Shown here: piece after piece, positions 46,405-58,510 of the stretch
Numbering within the stretch: the stretch's first letter is position 1
Layout of the letters: every line of letters starts with the position of its first letter
Source of the DNA: Lolium rigidum
Taxonomy: Eukaryota; Streptophyta; Magnoliopsida; Poales; Poaceae
Assembly: GCF_022539505.1 (NCBI RefSeq)
Contig: NC_061514.1
Location: 34,315,769-34,379,768 of the forward strand
Length of the DNA: 64,000 bases
Direction of reading: 5' to 3'
The notes under the pieces: model-generated
Told to the model about the DNA's origin: nothing
What the model saw: the letters and a program-made list of their open reading frames with translations, nothing else
The model's database searches: none
Program-made: the position numbers and the translations under genes

Positions 46405-48670
46405 TTAATTGTAACTTTGTAACTATCTGATATCTCACAGATGCCCATGTTGTACAAACGATGACATCTTTCTTTCCCATATTTAAAGACAATACATCAC
46501 CCTATATGTGTCACATGCGAGTTGTTAATTTTGTAAATCTAATTGGATTAGTATCATACAAAGATTGGCTCGTTTGCACTTAGTATCAGTACTTCTGGAT
46601 AAAATATAGCAGACACTAATTTATTCAAGCTCTGGCAGTAAGTAATTTGCACGATTCAACTGATAGTTGCATTGATCTATCTTCTTTGCACTTAAAATCG
46701 ACTAGGAATGCAATTCATAACTTTTAAGCAGCCATGAGTCATGAACATGTCTGGGCATGTTAAAAAATGTGCAATTGCAGTATCACTTTCCATGCGAGGT
46801 AGGAAGCATACCAATTTAGAGGGAGATATATCATGTCATTAGCAAGTAAATATGTACATCCCTAAGAAAATGTTTTCTTAACATATAGATTAGCTTATTC
46901 ATCTTGGTGCATAGTCTTTCGCTGAAAATTTTACTTCCTGTGTTCATAGTAGTAGTCGTGCAATTTCAAAAGACCAGTATGTTGTGATATACACCAGTTC
47001 ATCGATTTAAGTTTCGTTTTTCTGCTTCCCTTTTGTTCATCGTTCTTCTGTTCTTGTGGCAAGTTGTGCCTCTTTATTATATAAATTTGGTCGTGGGAGT
47101 TAGGAAGACATGAAGGTGGACCATGAAGAGCAAGGAAAATTATGGAGGTTAGTTTGTGAGCTGTCTCTATATCAGAATTCTGGATAATTATTCCCTTCCG
47201 TTAGAATTCCATTCTAAGGCCTAATTGGAGTTTAATGTATATTGGTCCAAGACAACATAGTGGAAATAATTAAAGGAAGAACTTGATGTTGGTGTATTCC
47301 TGTTCTTCCGATTCAGTTTATGAGCATACATTCATACATATTGTCTACAAAGGCTTGTAAATTTTAACGCGTCTTTTGTTATGTGTTGGTCATCGGTAGA
47401 TATCAGATTTCGAAATTCCTTAACAACACGCACCCATGTGTCAATCTTTTGTTTCAATATCTTGCCTGCTCTATGTGGCTTGTCGTTTTTAACTGGTCTG
47501 GGTAGTATTTCTAGGGTTTAATGTTGATATTGAATTGGGGAATAAATCCATTGCCACAATGTCACGTTCCGTTGGGAACCCCAGGGCAAGTTGTCTTTGT
47601 TGTCATATGCACATATAGATTCAGTTTTGCCCTGGGGTCAATACTCTCTATTGATCTCTTGTAATGGCTAACTTATGCTATAATTTATCTAGCATTATTT
47701 TTTTAATTGTACTTTTTTTTTATTGTAGAGGATCATTCATGGTAGCAAGATCCCTTACATGATTAGTCTGATCGAGTGGTTGAAAACCAGAGAGGCTGCT
47801 AGCTGACATGTATGTGTACTATGTGATGTTACTTTGAACAATTTATTTTTGTAGACAAATGGTTTTCTATTTATATCACCAAATTGTATGTAGATGTGTG
47901 GTAGTATTAATACATACAGTGATTCAAAATGTGCTAGACGTGTACTGCTGAGTAGAGGTTGCATTCCAAATATTGTGGGGTGTAAATTTTAAAAGCTTCA
48001 GCAACTTCAAAGTAATTATAAAAGCATAGTCTCACTTTTTAAAAATTCAGAGTTTTTATTCAGGTTTTGTGGAGCCTAAATTTAATTTAATGATCCTCTT
48101 GCTTTTGATATTCTTCATACCTGATTGGATGTTAAAATGAGCATGACCCCAGCTACCCTTTTGTTAGTAACATGCTGCATGGTGCTTCAAGAACTCTACC
48201 AAAAGGACAATCAGTGTAGGATATAACTAAGTATCCTTCCTACCATAGCGGTACCCAATATACAAATGTAATTCCATTCCAATTATAGATTATACCGTTG
48301 TTCAGAATGCTGAGTCCAGTATTGTACATTTGGTGTTTGAGTGCTTCATTGTTATTCAGAATATCAAGGAAAGTTTGAGTGTTTCATTGTTGTCCAGTAT
48401 TTGATTATTCCGCAGTGCCATGACTCAAGGAAATTTTCATGTTAACTAAGGCTTAAAAAGGAAATTTGGTTATGCGTACATGTGGCTGCAAAATTACAGC
48501 TACGTGGCTGCAAAATTACGCTTTCTCGATATGTATCAGTTTCTAAATGCATTTGAAAAATCGGTTGCTAGAAAATTATTATGACTTCTCAAAATGCATT
48601 CTAATTGAATGTCAAACTATATGGTTGTCAAAACCTAATGATATCATGGGACCGTGGCAATGCACAGATA

Positions 48671-48755
48671 TTTTACTATAACTATAGAAGTGAGGAGGAA
48701 GGAGCGCACGGACATTTAACTATAACTATAGAAGTGAGGAGGAAGGAACACATGT
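48671..48755 (+). repeat. 44-bp tandem duplication
   Basis: ACTATAACTATAGAAGTGAG followed by GAGGAAGGA is repeated at about 48674 and 48718 with a few changes. Confidence 0.85.
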
Positions 48756-49059
48756 TTTCATCAAGTGCAAGGAGGTTAACCTGGTGTGTGGCGAAAGCAT
48801 GGACTGAAACATGTTCGGCATAAACGATCGCCTTGAGGCACTACATATCGTATGGGAAATATCGGAGCAATTGAGGATTCAACTGATGACTGCTTGCTCA
48901 TAGGACTTAATGCCATTCTATATATGTGCTTGCGAAATAAAATTGGAGACCCGTGGCAACGCATGGGCATTTTTACTAGTACATATAAAATTATAAACAT
49001 CCACAATACCAAATCACTAGCAATAGATCCATAGTAAAAATATATTTTCATAGCGTATT

Positions 49060-49197
49060 CAATCAAATATATTACAAAATTACGAGCATCTATTTTTGCC
49101 TATTGTAAATATTGATATATTACATATATTTGATTGAGCTTAGTAAACTTTGACTTTTGCGTAAGTTTAAATGACTTCTATTTTGAAACGAAGGTAG
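49060..49197. mobile_element. Stowaway-like MITE overlapping the WAK 3' end
   Basis: On the minus strand the sequence begins TA, then CTACCTTCGTTTCAAAATAG, a mutated Stowaway terminus (CTCCCTCCGTTTCAAAATA type), continuing with CAAAAGTCAAAGTTTACT, a frequent Stowaway interior. The TA at 49198-49199 would be one target copy. The far end is not clear; 49060 is approximate. Confidence 0.55.
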
Positions 49198-52113
49198 TAG
49201 CCTAGAAACCTCTGAAATAGGACTAGATGACACGGACCATGTGGCATCAGTAGCATAGCTCATCTCAGTACTGTGGCATGCAGCAGCATCTATGGTATTC
49301 TTCTTAAGCTTCAGAAGTTGCTTGGCTACTTCGGTCATATCAGGATGGCCATCTTTCTTTTTAAGCTTGAGAAGTTGTTTTGCTACTTCGGTCATATCAG
49401 GACGGTCATCCTGCCATTCTTTTAGACACTTCATTGCTAGCTTGCCAATTTCTTCGAGGATGAATATATCTTCTTCCATTATAATCTCCTCATCAAACAT
49501 TGATCTTCCACTCTTTTCTCTCTCATAGATATGACGGAACTGGATGACGAGGTTACAGCTTTCACCATGTACTGTTTGTTTCCTAGATATGAGTTCCAGG
49601 AGAACAACTCCAAAACCGTACACATCACTCTTTGGGGTTAATAGACCCGTGTTCTTAAACACCGGGTCCATGTAACCTCGGCAACCAACCACCTTCTTAG
49701 CTAATTTCTCCCCTAGTTTAAGCAGTTTAGATAGCCCAAAATCTGATATTTTTGGCATCAACTTCTCATCGAGAAGTATGTTGTCCGGTTTCACATCACC
49801 ATGTCGTATGCCTTCAGAGTGCATATAGCATAATCCTTTGGCAGAGTCAATTGCAATGTCCAACCGTAACTTTGTCGAGAGATTTCGCCTTCTGTTGCTG
49901 TGAAGAATGTCTCTGAGGCTACCATTGGCAGCAAACTCATACACCAACATTGGAACATTCAACTGGAGGCAGCAACCCATCAGCTTGAGAACGTTAGGGT
50001 GGTCCATCTTCAATTGTATCATCACTTCCTCGGTAAATTCCTCTATTCTCTCTGCATCTACCTTGATAAAAGATTTAACTGCCACCACTGTTTCATCAGG
50101 TAGAGTCCCCTTGTACACTTTACCAAAGAACCCATTGCCTAGGCACTCTGCATTGTTCTTTGTGATTTTATTTAGGTCCTTCTCCGTGAAAATGGTTAGA
50201 CCTGTGACCCTTTTAAGTATGTTACCGCCGTTCAATTCAAAATATCGAGCAAGTTTTTTCTTTTGGTGCATAATGAATGCCAACAGTAGTGCAACAACCA
50301 AGAAGAACATACCTAGGCTGATGCCTGCAATAGATCATGTAAGTTACTCCCCCGTTTATACTAAATGAAAAGAAAAGCTAAGCCATACAATTATTTTATC
50401 TATACCCCTTGTAGATAATAATGCTTGTGGGCACTACATAGAAAAGAGTAGATGTAAAGTTACTCTATAGATTGTTTGTTCTATTCCACCATGATATAAA
50501 ATCAATACTTGGAATAATCATATGAGGTTTGCAGGAGTTGGGAATTCAACATTAATGAACATCAAACAGTTTTAACATTTTCATGGGTTCAATGAGATAT
50601 AGCTACTCCCTCCGATCGATAATATATAAGTGTCAAACTCCGAAACTTGTTTAAACGCCGAAACTTATTTTGGATCGGAGGAGTAGGAAATAAGTCTAAT
50701 AATGCATACCTAGAGCAATTCTTGCTTGAAATGGAAATTTTGGATTGCATGGATTTTGTTTTGGATCACCGGCACTCTCGTAGCCTGTACCGCATTCACA
50801 ATCATATGAACCATCAGTGTCATGGCATAAACCATTGCACAGAAAATCCAATGGACGTGAACATTCATCTATATCTGCAACATGAATGAATGATTAAAAA
50901 AATTAAATAATAAAGCGTCATTTATAAAAAAAACTGCAACGTGAATGAATGAATTTACTGTAAAGTTAAGAAATAATATAGACTAGACACTTCTTAATTA
51001 GGACATAGGAGAACATTGTAATTATCCATAAAAGAACTATTCTTTTTTTTTTGCAAATCATAAAGAACTATTCATTGTAGTTGAATCGCAAGTGAGCCTT
51101 CGATTTCCCATCAGTTGCGACGATATATTCCTATAGGTAAAGGTACTACTGACAATTAATAAATCAATTCCTTTCAAATTAAGCGCGGCTACAAGCAGAA
51201 GGAGAATCTTACTTGTGCATCCCTGTTCAAGATACGGGTTGCCCTCGTAGCCTTTGGTGCAGTTGCAGACATATCCAGGGCCATTGGAAGAGTTGATGCA
51301 CTGGCTGTGGTTGCTGACGCAGGTGTACTCGTGCCCCGGCGTGATCTCCGCCTTGTCGCACGACAGGGAACTACTGCCGTTGCTCTCACGAATGGCCCAG
51401 TCTAGTAGAAGCGGCTGTCTCGAGTTGAGGCTCTTACTTGTATTGATGTGGGCCACCTGGAATGCGTAGGTGTCTTTCTCCACGATGAAAGCGTAGTCGC
51501 AGGGGCAGAACTCCTGGTTGGCGTGCGACCAGAGCCCATCATTGGTGAAGCGCATCTCGTTGTCCGTCAGGTCCGGTGGGATATCGGTGTGGCAGCAGCC
51601 GACTCCGGCGCAGGCATAATCCTTGGCACTCTGGGAGTCATTGGCATAGGCGACGCATCCCGCGTAGTATGCGTATCCGTGGCGGCCACTTGGCCCGCTG
51701 TTGATATAGCTCAAGGTGTTGCAGCCAAGGACAAAGAGCTCGTTCCGTGTGTTGGAAATTCGGTAAACGCTATACTTGTTGAACTCCACGTCGCCTAGGT
51801 GTTTAGCTGTAATGATGTTGGCGGAATCGTAGCACTGGTATGCCACAGGTAGCATCACCTTGGCCTCCGGGAGTGGTGTCACGGCCAGGTTAAGCACTAC
51901 TATCTGCTGGTTACTGTCCCCTAGAAGAGGAATGCCAGTGGTATTGCAGATGATCTCGAAGCCCGGGCGGAAGCAGCCTCTGCCGATGCCGAACGGGTAG
52001 GGGATGTCGACGTCACCACACCTCGATTGGCACTCTGGCCTCACAGTGAGACTCTTCGCGGTCGCCGCGAGTGCCGCAAGAAACAGCGCAGGCAGCCACA
52101 ATGTGGTCGACAT
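49120..52113 (-). CDS. Wall-associated receptor kinase (WAK)
   Basis: Three exons on the minus strand, 51213-52113, 50710-50874 and 49120-50324, join in frame to 756 codons with no stop. Exon 1: signal peptide (MSTTLWLPALFLAALAATA), cysteine-rich GUB_WAK pectin-binding domain (DIPYPFGIGRGC) and a first EGF-like repeat. Exon 2: a calcium-binding EGF repeat starting NIDEC. Exon 3: transmembrane helix (MFFLVVALLLAFIM), then the kinase with LGNGFFGKVYKG, VAVK, HGDVKPDNILL (an HGD non-RD loop usual for grass WAKs) and SDFGLSK. WAKs sit in the plasma membrane, bind wall pectin and signal inside. A 19-residue block (PDMTEVAKQLLKLKK) is duplicated after the kinase, and the last 27 or so codons fall in a MITE. 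Looks functional. Confidence 0.9.
49304..49420 (-). repeat. 57-bp in-frame tandem duplication in the WAK gene
   Basis: The coding block for PDMTEVAKQLLKLKK occurs twice with a 19-codon period at the end of the kinase domain. The two copies differ at several bases, so the duplication is not brand new. Confidence 0.85.
50606..50683. mobile_element. 78-bp Stowaway MITE in WAK intron 2
   Basis: Inverted ends CTCCCTCCGATC and GATCGGAGGAG are flanked by TA on both sides (50604-50605 and 50684-50685). It is short for the family and lies wholly inside the intron between EGF exon and kinase exon. Confidence 0.85.
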
Positions 52114-53099
52114 TTGTACTTATGTGTTGTTTCACCGTGAGCTACTAAATGGAGTTGCTACGTTAGATTGCAGGGCTACTAGGTAATACCGCGATTGTGA
52201 AACTGGAGAGGCCTGCAATAATTATTAGTACAAGAATATTAACATGGCAGAACTAAAAAAATGACACGAATAGAACCAAGCGAAAGCACTCCTGAATTGA
52301 CTGGTTGTCACCGGTGAAGTGTATGACAATAGAATTATAGAAAGAGACTATGAAGTTAAAATAACAAAATACAATTTACAATTTTCATAAAGAAAATCAC
52401 AATAGGATATGTTATGAAATCGGTTAAGAAGAATCAGCGTATCAATGTTATGAAATCGTTATAGTGTGCTATAGCTCGCGGTCGCTAAATCAAACAGACG
52501 TTTTACAAGAAAAATACAGTAGTAGATATGGTTCAGTTTTATAGTATTTCACCAGTTCTGTAGCTAATCACCGCTAATTTCTATGCTATATCGGTACATT
52601 AAAAACCCACAACATCAAGAGTTCGGGAGTAAGGGCTTGATTGGTTGGTCGCATCATTTTCTTGCATCGGGCGAGATATTCTTCCCAGAGTCATGTTTAA
52701 CTGGGTCAAGTCCATACACCTGAATGGCAGTTTATTTTGTTCCTAAGAAAGTTTTTCACCCGGTTTGTGTGTTTTGTTTGGTTGTCAACTAAGCTGTAAT
52801 TTGTGTCTCAACTACACATGTTGGCCTGATTAGTAATCCACATGAGGTAGTTCTACTTACCACTTCTCCTAAAGGGTGACATTACCTCTCATCAGTTCGA
52901 ACAAAGAGGCGGCATAACAGTGAATGAAACTAACAAGTAGAACTATTATAACGTTGTTCAGTTTTTGTTACTTCCAAATAGCAGTTTAACACCACAAGTT
53001 AAGCCCTAGCTAATCAAGAATGGTAGTTCAGAGCGAACAAGTAGTCGAGTCATACACACAACCGGGAGTAGTTCATGACACATCACACATCACGGGAAT
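52114..53099. other. WAK upstream region
   Basis: This AT-rich sequence upstream of the WAK start is the presumed promoter. No clear TATA box or conserved element could be fixed. No coding sequence was recognised. Confidence 0.45.
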
Positions 53100-53104
53100 G
53101 CTTC

Positions 53105-53640
53105 TCTTTTTCTTCAGGGCCGCATTATCGGTGGCAGCAACACCATGGCCAACATCAACCTCGTCAGGCTGGACGTCATGCTCGTCCGGGAAGAACGAAT
53201 CAACACCCTAGCAAGATCCAGTTATGCAGAACGCAACAAGTCAGCACTAGCTTAACCTGGGTGTAGAAGGTGTGGAAAGGCTTTTGGTAAAGGATCTTAA
53301 ATCTGATCTTCAGAGCCGCAAATGCCCTCTCCACGGTGACCCTGAGGCTAAAGTGTCTGAGATTGAAGAGTTTATTGGCATTCTTGAGGTAGAACCTTGC
53401 AGAAAACTCATTGAGGTGGTACCTTGTGGACCTGAAGGGTGGAAGAAAACCAGCGGTGACTTTCAACGATCTTGGTGAGGGTGCTGGAAGATACAGGATT
53501 GATCATCTCTCCTCTCAGTTCTCCAACAGCATAGAGGACTTCCTTGAAGTACCTAGAAACTGTCTCAATCAATCTCCTCCATGTGCTATGGATGACTCAG
53601 AATCGTTGGTTGTGGCCGATGACATCGTAATGTGTTGACG
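53105..53640 (-). pseudogene. PIF/Harbinger transposase remnant with deleted core
   Basis: The minus strand encodes the C-terminal block of a Harbinger (DDE_Tnp_4) nuclease, GFLPPFRSTRYHLNEFS then LRVTVERAFAALKIRFKIL and CVLHNWILLG, and, just upstream and in another frame, an N-terminal-like block VSRYFKEVLYAVGELRGEM. The middle part with the first two catalytic acids is absent, so two ends have been joined by deletion near 53466-53480. A stop and frame changes add to the decay. It is the only transposase-type coding sequence seen in the right third of the window. Confidence 0.7.
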
Positions 53641-54504
53641 AGTTGGTTGAAAGCACTTTTTTTTCATTTTCAGCATGTTCATAGATTCCACATCGCTATT
53701 ATTGTAGATGTAGTTCAGATTGTTGATTCTCAACTTGTCTGCGGGTGTTGGTGAGGGCGTGACTCACCTACAGGTCATTTTGAGAGGAGGAAGAGGAACA
53801 TAGTGCTGGAGTCTACCAGCCAGCCAAGCGAGCTTGCTCTCCTCGTGCATGTTTCGGCCGTTAGCATGGACGCCATGCGTGATGAGCATGTATGAGCGCT
53901 TCTATTGGTAGCGTTAGATTAGTCGGGACCTAGTAGCCATTTTAGTTAATTGGGTCTCAAATTAGATTCTGGAGAACGGGGTTGGCTTCACCTTCGGAGG
54001 GAGTAGAATTTCTAGCCATGTAAATTCATATGTCATGTTTGCTAGTTAATAATGAAATGCAAGAAAAATGAAGGAGAGATCAACAATGATGTTTAGCTGC
54101 CAAAATTGTCAGAAGTACCTGAATATGACTAGAAATAGAGCAACAAAACAGCAGGGCATAACATACAATTGTTATTTACTTAGAGCTAAATACACCCACA
54201 TTTCTAGAAGTTATTCCCTAGGTGCAAATTAGTTCCAATAGTTATAAAGTATGCTCAGATGGTCCTAAATCATGACACAATGTGTAAAACTGGTCCCAAA
54301 TGACCGTGGTGCTAACACGTTGCTTCGGGCCTTTTGTGAAATGGCCCTTATATTTGCTCACCAGCGCAGGCCCCATCTGTCAGAGAAGTAGAAGAGAAAT
54401 AAAATTTCAAATGTGTGGGGAGAGGGACTCGAAACAGCGTCCAACTAATTCACGTAGGCCCGTCCTTAGGTATCTCTAGCTGCGTTCTCCAAAACGTCTT
54501 TTAA
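53641..54504. other. Spacer left of the B3 element
   Basis: No gene was seen. A CGGAGGGAGTAG string at about 53995-54006 resembles a lone Stowaway end. TAA at 54502-54504 is the left target copy of the next element. Confidence 0.5.
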
Positions 54505-55240
54505 GAGCATCTCCAACGGCACGGCGCATTTTAGACACGATTTGTGTGTTTACGTCGGGCATGGATAGAAAAGGTCAAATGTCCGTATGCGTATGCGCCT
54601 CCGTAGCAGCAAGGCCCATTTTTTGACCGCACGTGGCATGTCATACATTTATTATAGAGGAGAGAGTAAAAGATCCCTTTTGTGTGGCCATCATTGACCA
54701 ATACATGGGCATGTCATTAATTAAAGAGGAAGAGAGAGTGACAGCGAACGGACGTGCGGACGCATCCGCACAGACGCATTCTTGACCCAAATTTGCTCCA
54801 CGTTTGCGTCTAGACGGACGTTGCGGTCATTTTGCGTCAGACCGCTGGAGCTGGTTTTTTGTCTGCGCACACGCAAACGGACGTTTTTGATCCATTTGCA
54901 TCGTCCCGCTGGAGATGCCCGAGCGACCGTTTGAGTCCGCGCGTAAATGCGTTTGGGACCAGATCTAGCGGTTCAACGCATACTGTTCGGCCTCGGATGC
55001 GTCTCTGCGGACGCGCAAAGTGTCCGCTCGTATCTGGCGGATGTTTCGTCGGGCTCGCCTGCCAGCGACCCAGGCTCGATGCGTCTTCTCAGGCAAGCCA
55101 GTGACCGGCGCCGAGGCGTCGCTTGGGCAGTTTGCGCCACGTTAATGGCGATGCGTCGCCCACCGAGCGGCCGCCGCCCACCTCTACCAACGAAGTAATG
55201 GCGATGCCACGTGTGCCGCACCCCTCTCTTGCCTCCGGCG

Positions 55241-55248
55241 TATATAAA
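55241..55248 (+). promoter_or_regulatory. TATA box of the B3-like ORF
   Basis: TATATAAAGAGGGCG lies in a GC-rich setting about 120 bases upstream of the ATG at 55365. Confidence 0.6.
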
Positions 55249-55364
55249 GAGGGCGTGCGCTCGTCTTCCTCATCCACTCCTCCACACAAACCCTAGCCGC
55301 CACAATCTCCACCGTAGCGCCACCTAGCTCTTCATGCGACGCAACCAGCCCCGCGAGGAACTCC

Positions 55365-55847
55365 ATGGCGGGTCCAGGTGGCCGACGAGGTGGTCGAGGG
55401 CGTGGCCGCCCCCGGGGCTAGGGCCGCCGAGGTGGAGCATCTACGGCCCCACGGTCTTCGTGGCCGTCGCCTACGCCGTCGTCGTCTTCGCAGGATTACC
55501 AGTGCTTCGAGTTCCTCCTCTGCATTGACCAGGACCCCCTCGGCATCAAGCGGCTCCCTGAAAAATTTGCCGAGTTCGTCGATGGCGTCGAGCCGGCCCA
55601 GTTGCAGCTACGGGAGGCCAGCTGCAACTTTTGCCGGTGGCCTGTCGAGATCTTGTTCGACGGGCAGGGCCACATATACCTGCACACCGGGTGGGACAAG
55701 TTCGCCCGCGACCTCACCCTTGAGCCCAGCTGCCGGCTCACCTTCCTCTACAAGAGGGATCGCGGCATGATCGTCAAGGTGTTCGACGACACATCCTACC
55801 GCAGGCACTACCACGCTGGCGAGTCCGGCTCGGACACCGATAATTAG
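55365..55847 (+). pseudogene. B3-like DNA-binding protein ORF with one premature stop
   Basis: From the ATG at 55365 one frame runs to a stop at 55845-55847 (160 codons) with a single internal TAG at 55419-55421 in a Gly/Arg-rich leader (GRGRGRPRG). The rest reads like the plant B3 fold found in grass genomes: YQCFEFLLCIDQDPLGIKRL, PEKFAEFVDGVEPAQLQLRE, DGQGHIYLHTGWDKFARD and VFDDTSYRRHYHAGESGSDT. B3 domains bind DNA in plant transcription factors; this compact form lacks other domains. The single stop could come from one base change, so the copy was recently open. Confidence 0.65.
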
Positions 55848-56356
55848 AACTGTCATAGTGTTCTTTCTTTGCAGCGAATATAGCCACATGCCAATTGAAG
55901 CCATTAGTGAAGGTTTTTGTATGTTCTCCCTGCAAAGGACTAACATGGCTATCATTGCCAGCTGGATTTTCTAGTTTGGGTGACTGAGAGTGTCTGAGAG
56001 TGTTCTTTCTTGGCAGCGAACATACGAAATCTAGGAGGCCAACACTAGTTAGATTTCCTTATTTTGCAATGTTTTAACTATGTGTTAGTTTGTGTAAACC
56101 ATGTGCCGAACTATGTGTTAGTTTGTGTAAAACCATGTTCCCAATTATGTATTAGTTTGTGTAATATTTGCAACTATGTTTAAATGAAAAAGAGAAAAAA
56201 AGTGAAAAAATACTATGCGTCTCGGGCCGGTGGAGCCACCCCAGGCGCAAACGGACGCGCGGACAAAAACGACCATTTTCGCGTCCGCGAGGAGACGTAA
56301 ACGCCGCACGCGGACATTTTGCGCGTCCGAAATGCGCCGCCCCGTTGGAGATTCCC

Positions 56357-56795
56357 TAAAACGATTTGGTATGCGCTGGACGATTGAACTCCTCCACCCG
56401 CGTACCTCGAAGATATTTTTCATCCGGCGCGATCTAATACGGTGTCCAACGCCTCGAGCCCATCCCACTACATAAGGAACGTTGGACGGACCAAAAACAC
56501 GCGTCGCGAGTGGCGGGCCCGATTTGTTCGCGACGCATAGTTGCCACGCATCCGTCGCCTAACTATGGCCAACGCAAATTACTACCGCGGCAACGTTGCA
56601 GTTTCCCCAGACGTGCAGCGAGACGTCTCGTCGTACCTTATCATGCATGCCGTCGTTAATGCGCGCCACCACTCCCTTGTCTGCCTCCGGCGTATAAAAC
56701 GGGGCGCTCGCTTATCGCCCATAACGCACAACCCTGGCACCACACACCCACAACCCTAGCCGCCTCCACCTAAATTTCTCCACACGCGCTCCAAT
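56357..56795. other. Region between the two B3-like ORFs
   Basis: This GC-rich stretch holds a TATA-like CGTATAAAAC at 56691-56700 that probably served the second B3-like ORF. No coding sequence was seen. Confidence 0.5.
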
Positions 56796-57307
56796 ACGGG
56801 TTCAACTGGGCGTGGACGCGGCCAGCGCGGCCGCCGGCCGCGGCAGGGGCAGGGGCGGTCGTGCTGCACACTCGCTGTCGCCTAAGGAGACGGAGTGCCC
56901 CCACGACAAGTACTTCGAGTTCGTCGTCTTCATCAACAATGACCCTTTCTGCATGAAGAAGCTCCCGGACAAGTTCCCTGAATTTCTCGCCGGCCGTGAG
57001 CCAGCCGAGGTGACCCTGCGTGAAGCGAGCTGCGGCTTTTTCCGGTGGACCATGGTGGTCTTTTTCGACGGGAAGGCAAGATGTACCTCCATACCGGCTA
57101 GAAAAGGTTCGTCCGCGCCCACGATATCAGTTGTTCGACACCGAGTCTTGCCGTATGCACTACCACGGCGATGACTCGGGCGACGGCAGCGGCGATGATG
57201 GTAGCGACGACGACGGCACCGAAGAAGACGAGGGCCAATATGGCCTCTATTCTTTTCGAAGGTTTCCCGATGCTCTTCGTCGGTCATTTCAATATTTTTC
57301 CATGTAA
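56796..57307 (+). pseudogene. Second B3-like pseudogene
   Basis: The segment is homologous to the first B3-like ORF: KYFEFVVFINNDPFCMKKLP, DKFPEFLAGREPAEVTLREA and ESCRMHYHGDDSGDGSGDD. The likely start codon is changed to ACG (56796), the Gly/Arg-rich leader is in a different frame from the B3 part, a TAG replaces the Trp of the HTGW motif near 57100, and part of the domain is missing. It is older than the first copy. The right flank (CTGGAGATGCG near 57490) resembles an element end, but no certain partner was found. Confidence 0.65.
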
Positions 57308-58510
57308 AAGCGACGATGCATCTCCAAATTATTAATAATAAAGGGTTAAATTTAAATAGAAAATTGTTTAAGGTCGTGTTTGGGGGACACGACTGAAGAG
57401 GGACGCTCCCAAGCGCTGAACCAAAATGTGGGGTCCCCCAGACACTTAATCTGGGGCTTTAATCGAACGCAGTTTGAGAGATTGCGGCTGGAGATGCGTT
57501 TAGAGTTCTTAGGGCATGTACAACGCTCCTACGTCAGCCTTCCCTTAACAGCTCCACCTAGGACATTTGCAGACGTGGAGGCGAGAGATAGCGAAGAAAG
57601 GCCTGAGCCTTCCCTTCCGCAAGGGAACTTCTCTTATCAAGAACGGGAAGGCAAATCTTGGCGTTGTATGACTTGCTTTCCCTTATCAACGCGTTTGCCA
57701 AATCCAGTGCTCCGACACGCGGAATTACTTTGCTCGTCGCGCCAAATTCTTCCTTCTCCCCGTGCTGAATCGTCCTCCGATAGCATATATTTATGTTCAA
57801 TCAGAGGATCCTTGTACTCGATGTGTACATGGCCTCTTCATCTTGATTCACCCAGTTAATTTGGTGATGCACTGCCGTTCTCGTCTGGTTAATTGAATGA
57901 ACACGCTGTTGTCCGCAATCTCGATTTAGTAATCATTATTTCATCCTTGATCCGAGTATAAAATAATGGATAGGTAGATGTCATGGATTGGTCGTCGGCC
58001 ATAGAACTAGAAAATATTAGATGTGTTTTAGATGCAATCTCTAGTGGATGTGTTGTATTCGATCAGTCACATACAGATTATGCTCTGCCTGACGAGAAGT
58101 ATATGGCAGATGGAACAAGAGCATCATTTACTTTATGGAGGCAGCATTCTATCTGAGCTAACATCTAAGCTGCTTCTAGATACGATAACTAAATTAATAG
58201 AAGTGTCCCTCATAATATACGGTGATATCTAGTATTGCAGTAGCCTGATGCTGTTTCATCCTAGCTAGATGTTTCTCCTGCAGCTTGATATTCAGTACTA
58301 AATGATTATGTTCCATACCTATGTCCTGTGTTATTTTAACATTTGAATAGTTATCCTTGTGTAGGGTAAATGATGTTCACCCACCTAGAGGTTATGTCTA
58401 AAACACTGTGGTGCTGGAAGTATAAGGTTGAGGCATCACGGCTCACCCTGAAGGCAGCAAGGGAGAACAAGGAGGCTAAGACTAAAGCAAAAATGCTAAA
58501 GCAATACACT
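57308..58510. other. Spacer without recognised gene
   Basis: Several short ORFs overlap, none with motifs. The sequence becomes AT-rich after 57850. Confidence 0.5.

Larger units (their letters stand above)
43285..49019. other. Long intergenic region with possible orphan exons
   Basis: This is mostly AT-rich non-coding sequence. Three plus-strand stretches look exon-like: near 44047-44149 (frame with DDPIQVRLPLWSYSFQPSEN), near 44738-44810 (QLLEFKVIAEDAQVLLFAIG, flanked by AG and GT) and near 45690-45760 (NGVLKFYSENDAAVALKKMS, followed by GT). They could be exons of one decayed gene, but I recognise no family and found no consistent model. Three local duplications are listed separately. Confidence 0.4.
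54505..56356 (+). mobile_element. TIR element with TAA duplication carrying a B3-like ORF
   Basis: The left end reads GAGCATCTCCAACGGCACGG and the right end, inverted, GGGAATCTCCAACGGGGCGG; similarity goes on inward for about 35 bases (CGGCGCATTT shared). TAA stands on both sides (54502-54504 and 56357-56359). A 3-bp TWA duplication fits the PIF/Harbinger superfamily. GCGTC/GACGC-rich subterminal sequence is found on both sides. It holds no transposase, only the B3-like ORF with its own TATA box. Confidence 0.75.

Noticed and set aside
54440..57505. A possible larger TIR element enclosing both B3-like ORFs (GCGTTCTCCA at 54483 against TGGAGATGCG at 57492)
   Set aside because: The ends match poorly and no convincing TWA duplication was found; the inner element 54505-56356 has much better support.
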